Assembly: GCA_002299125.1 (NCBI GenBank)
Contig: DBNU01000237.1
Coordinates: 1 to 20,852, forward strand
Reading direction: 5' to 3'
Length of the DNA stretch: 20,852 nt
Source of the DNA: Proteobacteria bacterium UBA664
GTDB taxonomy: Bacteria; Pseudomonadota; Gammaproteobacteria; UBA7966
Shown piece by piece: positions 16,316-20,852 of this stretch. The notes beneath the pieces are model-generated. The model saw nothing but the letters and a program-made list of their open reading frames with translations, ran no database searches and had not been told where the DNA came from. The stretch's first letter is position 1. Each line of letters starts with the position of its first letter. Position numbers and translations under genes: made by a program.

Positions 16316-19123
16316 ATGACCACGACGCCATCCCCCCTTCGTTCCACCCGCCCCTCACGGCAGATGCTGTTCGGCGCACTGTTGCTGGGGCTGCTCACGG
16401 CCTGCGGTGGCGAACCCAACCCGACGGATCTGCTGGAGCGTGCCCGCGCGGCCCAGGCGAAGGGGGAGTTTCGCAGCGCCTGGATCGATGCCCGCAACGT
16501 ACTCATCCAGGAGCCGCAGAACGCCGAGGCCCGGATCCTGATGGGCGAGCTGCAATTCGCGGTGGGCGCCGTGGCCGAAACCGAAAAGGAGTTGCGGCGC
16601 GCCCTTGAACTCGGCGTGCCGCCGGCCCAGGTCGAGCGCCTGCTGGTACACAGCCTGCTGCTGCAAGGCCGGAATGAGGACGTGCTGGAACGCACCGAGG
16701 ACGTCGAGGCCACGGGTCTCGACCCCGCCGGTCAGGCCCATCTGCTCGGGCTTCGCGCCCAGGCGGAGTTCACCCTCGAGGACTTCGAGGCGGCGCGCCA
16801 GAGTGCGGACGCCGGCCTCGCGCTCGATGGGACGGCGAGCGAGGCCGTGCTCGCCCACGCCATGCTGCTCCTGCGGGCAAACGAGCCGGACGCGGCCGCA
16901 GCAGCCTTGGACGCGCACCTCGAAACACAACCAGCCTTCGCCTCCGGCTGGCACCTTCGGGGTGACATCCACCGCTTCCGCGGTGAGGTGGACCCCGCCA
17001 TCGCAGCCTACGGCAGAGCCGTCGAATTGCGTCCGTATCAGTTGACCGACCGGGTCAAGCATGCCATCGCGCTCATCGGCCGCGGTGACGTCGCCAGCCT
17101 CGACGCCGCCCTCGCTGAGGCCGCCGAACTCGCCCGCCGCGCACCACAGTTCCCCGGTGCCGGTTACGTGCGCGGACTGGTCGCCCTGGAACGTGACGAG
17201 CCCAAGGCTGCCCGCGACCACTTCCTGGAGGCACTTGCCAAAGCGCCCGAGCACGTCCCTGCGAAGCTCTATCTGGCCCAGGCGCAGCTCGCACTCGGTG
17301 ATCGGCAACAGGCCGAGTCCCTGCTCACGTCCGTGGTGAAGGCGATGCCCGCTTCCCACGACGCACGCAAGCTGCTCGCGGGTCTGCGCGTACGCAGTGG
17401 CGACTTCGCCGAAGTGGCCCGACTGCTCGAGCCCCTGGCGCGTCTGGAAACCCCGGAGCGGGTCGTGCTCGAGATGCTGGGCACGGCCTACTTCGGCCTC
17501 AATCGCGGCCAGGAGGCCATCGCCCTGTTTGAACGGGCGACCACTCTGGCACCGGATTCGGCGACGGCGAAGGCACACATGGGCCTCGCCCTGCTCGCCG
17601 GCGGCGAGACCGAACGTGGGGCGGCGACGCTGGATGCGGCCATCGCGGCCGTGCCGGAGGATCCGAACACGCGCGCCCAGATCGTGACCGCCATGTTGCG
17701 TGCCGGGGCCCACGACCGTGCCCTCGAAACCGCGCGTGCCTTCCTCGCGGCCACGCCGGACAGCGCCGTGTCGCAGCGGCTGCTGGCCTTCGTGCATCAG
17801 GCGCGTGGTGAGATGGAGGCCGCCAAGCCGCTCATGTTGAAGCTTCTGGAGACGGAGCCGGCCGACCCCTCCATCAACCATGCGCTGGCCACCTTTGCCA
17901 TCGCCGCCGGCCAGTTGGACGAGGCCCGCGCACGCTATGAGGCCGTCCTGAAGGTGCTGCCGGAGCATGAACGCACACTGATCGCGCTGACCGAGCTCGA
18001 CAGCCGCACCGGCCGGCTGGACGAGGCCCGTGAACGGCTGGAACAGATGGTGGCCCGCTCACCGGATCGCCTGCCGCCGCGGCTCATGCTGGCGCAGTAC
18101 CTGCTGGGTCGCCAACAGGCAGAGGCCGCGCAGCGCCTGCTGCTCGAGGTCAAGGCCGCGGGGCAAGCCGACCCCTCCTGGCGTCTGCTGATGGGTATCA
18201 GCCACCTGAATACCGGTCAGGCAGCAGAGGCCATCCCGCATTTCGAGGCCGTGCTGCAGAAGGTGCCTGATTCGCTCGAGGCCGCCTTCCGGCTGGCCCA
18301 GGCCTACCAGACTGCGGGCAAGCCCGAGCAGTCCGACCGCGCACTGGCTCGCGCCCTCGAGATCGACCCGAATCATCTGCCCTCGCTGGTGGCGCGGCTG
18401 CGCGGACACGCCATCGCCGGACACGCCGACGAGGCCCGTGCCCAGTTGCAGGACCTCGAGCGGCGCTTCCCGGATCACCCCGAGGTGCGCGCCCAGGCCG
18501 GCTGGCTGGCCGCCCGGGGCGAGGACACGGCCCAGGCGCTCGGACACCTCGAGGCCGCCTGGGCAAAGGCCCCGACCGCGGCCCTCGCGCGCGAGATCTC
18601 GGGGCTCCGCCTGCGCTCTGGTGACCACGACGGCGCAGTGGCGGCCCTGCGCGGCTGGCTCGACGAGCATCCGGACGACACCGCCATCCGCAGCCGGCTC
18701 GGGGTGTTGTTGCTCGAGCTCGAGCGCCGGGACGAGGGCATCGCGGCCCTGCGCGAGGTGGTGCGCGTGAGACCGAACGACCCGCTCGCCCTCAACAACC
18801 TCGCCTGGTATCTGGTCGACACGGTGCCGACCGAGGCCCTGCAGCTTGCTGAGCGCGCACACGCGAACGCCCGTGACAACCTCGCCGTCATCGACACCCT
18901 GGCGCGGGCACGCACGGCCAACAACGACCATACGGGTGCACAGCGCTTGCTGCGCGACGCCCTGCTGCAGGCCCCCCGCAGCGTGGAACTTCGCCTCAGT
19001 CTCGCCAATGCGCTCGCTGCGGCCGGCGAAACGGCGGCGGCCCGGGCACAGGCCGAATCGGTATTGGCGGACCAACCGGGGCACGAGACGGCGCTGGCGC
19101 TGCTCGCGCGCATCGGCCGCTGA
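16316..19123 (+). CDS. prsT: XrtA/PEP-CTERM system TPR-repeat lipoprotein PrsT
   Basis: A 935-residue lipoprotein. The signal RQMLFGALLLGLLTAC has a good lipobox LTAC with Cys30, and +2 is Gly rather than Asp, predicting the outer membrane. The rest is an almost unbroken array of tetratricopeptide repeats of about 34 residues (for example around SATAKAHMGLALLAGGETER and INHALATFAIAAGQLDEAR), ending with the typical NDPLALNNLAWYLVD repeat. This length and layout fit the PEP-CTERM-associated PrsT family (TIGR02917-like), thought to act as a scaffold of the EPS/protein-sorting machinery. ATG at 16316 with GGAAG 4 nt upstream is preferred; a longer frame from 16223 has no signal peptide at its start. 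Confidence 0.92.
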   Translation: MTTTPSPLRSTRPSRQMLFGALLLGLLTACGGEPNPTDLLERARAAQAKGEFRSAWIDARNVLIQEPQNAEARILMGELQFAVGAVAETEKELRRALELGVPPAQVERLLVHSLLLQGRNEDVLERTEDVEATGLDPAGQAHLLGLRAQAEFTLEDFEAARQSADAGLALDGTASEAVLAHAMLLLRANEPDAAAAALDAHLETQPAFASGWHLRGDIHRFRGEVDPAIAAYGRAVELRPYQLTDRVKHAIALIGRGDVASLDAALAEAAELARRAPQFPGAGYVRGLVALERDEPKAARDHFLEALAKAPEHVPAKLYLAQAQLALGDRQQAESLLTSVVKAMPASHDARKLLAGLRVRSGDFAEVARLLEPLARLETPERVVLEMLGTAYFGLNRGQEAIALFERATTLAPDSATAKAHMGLALLAGGETERGAATLDAAIAAVPEDPNTRAQIVTAMLRAGAHDRALETARAFLAATPDSAVSQRLLAFVHQARGEMEAAKPLMLKLLETEPADPSINHALATFAIAAGQLDEARARYEAVLKVLPEHERTLIALTELDSRTGRLDEARERLEQMVARSPDRLPPRLMLAQYLLGRQQAEAAQRLLLEVKAAGQADPSWRLLMGISHLNTGQAAEAIPHFEAVLQKVPDSLEAAFRLAQAYQTAGKPEQSDRALARALEIDPNHLPSLVARLRGHAIAGHADEARAQLQDLERRFPDHPEVRAQAGWLAARGEDTAQALGHLEAAWAKAPTAALAREISGLRLRSGDHDGAVAALRGWLDEHPDDTAIRSRLGVLLLELERRDEGIAALREVVRVRPNDPLALNNLAWYLVDTVPTEALQLAERAHANARDNLAVIDTLARARTANNDHTGAQRLLRDALLQAPRSVELRLSLANALAAAGETAAARAQAESVLADQPGHETALALLARIGR

Positions 19124-19178
19124 CCGCACGAGGGAAAGATGCATCATCACCGCTGCCCCCTCGCTCGTGGGTGAGCGG

Positions 19179-19235
19179 ATGCCCGACCCGGACCCAACGC
19201 CAGCCACCAAATCGGCGAAGGCCGCCACGACATGA
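19179..19235 (+). CDS. Possible 18-codon upstream ORF coupled to the GT1 gene
   Basis: ATG at 19179 opens an 18-residue frame (MPDPDPTPATKSAKAATT) whose TGA at 19233-19235 overlaps the ATG of the glycosyltransferase at 19232. The glycosyltransferase lacks a good ribosome-binding site, so coupled translation from this small frame is conceivable. The peptide has no recognisable feature and the initiation signal here is weak as well, so chance is a fair alternative. Confidence 0.15.
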   Translation: MPDPDPTPATKSAKAATT

Positions 19236-20467
19236 CGACCACCCCGCCACCCCGCACCCTCACTCCGCGCCGCATCCTCATTGTGGCCGAGGCCGTGACC
19301 TTGGCCCACGCCGTGCGTCCGGCGGTGGTGACCGGCCTGCTCGTGCGGGCGGGACATGACGTGACCCTGGCCTGGGCACCGCGCTATGCGTCGCTGTTCC
19401 CGGAACTCGACTGCCCGACGGAGACCATCGACAGCCTCCCCACCCACGACTTCGCCGCAGCACTGGCAGCGGGCCGACCCATCTACAGCGCGGCGCGGCT
19501 GCTCGACTACGTAGCAGCCGACGAGGCGCTGCTCGAGCGCCTGCGCCCGGAGGTCGTCATCGGTGATTTCCGACTGTCGCTGCAGGTCAGCGCACGCCGC
19601 GCGCGCGTGCCCTACCTCGGGATCGCCAACGCCTACTGGAGCCCCTGGGCACGGCAAGCGGTGCCGGTGCCCGACATCCTGCCCACCCGCCTCCTGGGTG
19701 CGCGCCTCATGCAACCCATCTTCGATCTCATTCGCCCCCTCGCCTTTGCGCAACACGCCCGGCCCATCGAGGTCATGCGGCAACGGGTCGGGCTGCCTGC
19801 GCTGGGCGGCAACCTCTTCGCCGCCTACACCGAGGCCGACCAAGTGCTCTACGCCGACATCCCGGGGCTGGTGGATCTGCCGGGACTGCCGGCGAGTCAT
19901 CGCGTCGCCGGGCCGGTGCTGTGGTCACCCGCCGGCTCGCTGCCGGCGTGGTGGGACGATCTGCCGGAAGACCGGCCGCTGGTGTACGTGACCCTGGGCA
20001 GTTCGGGCGACCCGCGCACGCTGCCGGCGCTGCTGGCGGCGCTGGGCCAGCGACCCGTGCGCGTGCTGCTCGCCAGCGCCGGCAAGGCACTGCCCGAGCA
20101 CTTGCCCGCCAACGTGCTGGCCGCAGACTACCTCCCAGGCCTCGCCGCGAGCCAGCGCGCCTGCCTGGTCGTCTGCAACGGCGGCGCGCCCACCACCCAG
20201 CAGGCCCTGGCCGCCGGTCGCCCGGTACTCGGCATCTGCACCAATCTCGATCAGCAACTCAACATGCAGGGCATCGTGCGCACGGGGGCCGGTCTGTCGC
20301 TGCGCGCCAGCGAGGCCGGCGGCGCACGCCTCGCCCAGGCCCTCGACACCCTGCTGGCCGACGGACCACACCAGGCCGCAGCCCGGCGGCTCGCCGCAAG
20401 CTGCCAGGACGCCGACCTGGCCGGGGCGCTGCACGCCGCCATCAAGGACGCGCTGGCAAGCCACTGA
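19232..20467 (+). CDS. GT1-type (UGT/MGT-like) glycosyltransferase
   Basis: A 411-residue GT-B glycosyltransferase resembling family GT1. The N-terminal domain has RRILIVAEAVTLAHAVRP (13-30) and GLLVRAGHDVTLAW, the classic acceptor-domain start. The donor domain has LVYVTLGSSGD, then CNGGAPTTQQALAAGRPVLGI and LDQQLNMQGIVRTGAG, corresponding to the family's H-G-G-x-G-T and DQ-x-x-N-A motifs, with Asn in place of the usual His. Such enzymes transfer a sugar from a UDP- or TDP-sugar to small or lipid acceptors, so this one could glycosylate a lipid or secondary metabolite rather than the EPS chain. It follows prsT by 108 nt on the same strand. Specificity cannot be read. Confidence 0.85.
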   Translation: MTTTPPPRTLTPRRILIVAEAVTLAHAVRPAVVTGLLVRAGHDVTLAWAPRYASLFPELDCPTETIDSLPTHDFAAALAAGRPIYSAARLLDYVAADEALLERLRPEVVIGDFRLSLQVSARRARVPYLGIANAYWSPWARQAVPVPDILPTRLLGARLMQPIFDLIRPLAFAQHARPIEVMRQRVGLPALGGNLFAAYTEADQVLYADIPGLVDLPGLPASHRVAGPVLWSPAGSLPAWWDDLPEDRPLVYVTLGSSGDPRTLPALLAALGQRPVRVLLASAGKALPEHLPANVLAADYLPGLAASQRACLVVCNGGAPTTQQALAAGRPVLGICTNLDQQLNMQGIVRTGAGLSLRASEAGGARLAQALDTLLADGPHQAAARRLAASCQDADLAGALHAAIKDALASH

Positions 20468-20658
20468 ATACGGCATCAGGGTCTGGACGGCGCTTCGGCG
20501 CACAGCAACCCGGGCCGCCGTCATCCCCGCACCACCCCGTCATCCCCGCGCAGGCGGGGATCCAGTCCTTCCCCAGCGACGGCGCGACGACTCTGGACCC
20601 CGCCGCAGCCTGCCCCCGAGTGTCGTTGTCGGGGGCAGGGATGACGGAATAAGGTCAT
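20468..20658. other. Convergent intergenic region with palindromic repeat
   Basis: This 191-bp gap lies between the plus-strand glycosyltransferase and the minus-strand acyltransferase. A small GCGC-TTCG-GCGC hairpin sits at 20490-20501, and a longer palindromic repeat follows (annotated separately). No gene is seen. Both flanking genes end here, so these structures may double as terminators. Confidence 0.5.
20518..20647. repeat. REP/MITE-like palindromic intergenic element with CCGTCATCCC ends
   Basis: CCGTCATCCCCGC occurs twice in direct orientation (20518-20530 and 20537-20549). Its inverted form GCAGGGATGACGG closes the unit at the right (20635-20647), with one mismatch. Inside lie a CCCCGC-GCAG-GCGGGG hairpin (20544-20559) and a perfect 11-bp stem CCTGCCCCCGA/TCGGGGGCAGG (20609-20619 and 20629-20639). 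The CGTCATCCCCGC...GCGGGGATCCAG core resembles a family of intergenic palindromes common in proteobacterial genomes. No transposase is present. Confidence 0.6.
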
Positions 20659-20852
20659 TCATCCGCTCTCCACCACCCGCGGGCGCAGGCGGCGCGCCGG
20701 CACGCCTCCCCAGATCTCACCCGGGCCGATGCGCGTGCCCTTCGGCACCACGGCACCGGCCGCCACCAGGGCACCATCACCGATGCTGACACCGGCCAGC
20801 ACCACGGCGTTGGCCCCGATGGTGACGTGATCGCCGATCTCGATGGGCCAGT
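20659..20852 (-). CDS. Left-handed beta-helix (hexapeptide-repeat) acyltransferase, C-terminal fragment
   Basis: Only the last 64 codons, including the stop, are inside the window. The translation shows consecutive hexapeptide repeats (IEIGDH, VTIGAN, AVVLAG, VSIGDG, ALVAAG, AVVPKG, TRIGPG) and the usual ending EIWGGVPARRLRPR. This is the coenzyme-A-binding C-terminal coil of LbH acetyltransferases such as the WcaF/CysE/NodL groups. In this setting it probably O- or N-acetylates a sugar, but the N-terminal part needed to decide is missing. It reads toward the palindromic repeat and converges with the GT1 gene. Confidence 0.85.
   Translation of the reverse strand, partial: WPIEIGDHVTIGANAVVLAGVSIGDGALVAAGAVVPKGTRIGPGEIWGGVPARRLRPRVVESG

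Noticed and set aside
16355..17968. 537-residue minus-strand frame opposite prsT
   Set aside because: It is the mirror of the TPR repeats, with no recognisable fold, and the sense strand is unmistakably PrsT.
18059..19900. 613-residue minus-strand frame spanning the end of prsT and the start of the GT1 gene
   Set aside because: It crosses two well-supported genes and the gap between them, and its Gly/Arg/His-rich translation has no domain.
1..20852. CRISPR arrays, rRNA/tRNA genes, transposases, PEP-CTERM substrates or the exosortase gene
   Set aside because: I looked for regular spaced repeats, structural RNA signatures, transposase motifs and C-terminal PEP-TM-Arg tails and found none in the window.

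Overview
This GC-rich window (roughly two-thirds G+C by eye) is an exopolysaccharide (EPS) locus of the exosortase A (XrtA)/PEP-CTERM type. It is most likely from a gammaproteobacterium or a close betaproteobacterial relative. The assignment rests on a gene set and order that matches XrtA loci: export lipoprotein, chain-length determinant, tyrosine autokinase, beta-barrel protein, ExeA-like ATPase, DUF3473-type deacetylase, FemAB-like protein and the TIGR03087-type glycosyltransferase. Family names come from recognition of the translated proteins; no database search was run. The exosortase itself and any PEP-CTERM substrate lie outside the window.

Layout. (1) Positions 1-2166, plus strand: the tail of a multi-membrane O-antigen-ligase-like protein, overlapping by ATGA an asparagine-synthetase-family protein whose glutaminase half has lost its nucleophile. 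(2) Positions 2251-14342, minus strand: a ten-gene operon read from right to left, with several start/stop overlaps. In transcription order it encodes the export lipoprotein, chain-length protein, BY-kinase, outer-membrane beta-barrel, membrane-anchored AAA ATPase, polysaccharide deacetylase, FemAB protein, two GT-B glycosyltransferases and a CapK/PaaK-like adenylate-forming enzyme. It meets the plus-strand genes tail to tail at a hairpin. (3) Positions 14343-14956: a 614-bp divergent control region with an AT-rich direct repeat. (4) Positions 14957-20467, plus strand: an unusual GNAT-cyclic-nucleotide-binding-wHTH fusion, the large TPR lipoprotein PrsT and a GT1-type glycosyltransferase. (5) Positions 20468-20852: a palindromic intergenic repeat, then the 3' end of a minus-strand hexapeptide acyltransferase.

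How the genes work together (inference from families). Glycosyltransferases build a repeat unit on a lipid carrier. The deacetylase, FemAB, CapK-like, Asn-synthetase-like and hexapeptide enzymes would decorate sugars or attach amide/acyl groups. The ligase-like protein would polymerise or transfer the unit. The chain-length protein and autokinase would control length, the export lipoprotein and barrel would carry the polymer across the outer membrane, and the TPR lipoprotein PrsT would act as scaffold. The fusion protein, encoded head-to-head with the EPS operon, is the best candidate for something not well described: an acyltransferase domain joined to an apparently intact cyclic-nucleotide pocket and a weak winged helix.
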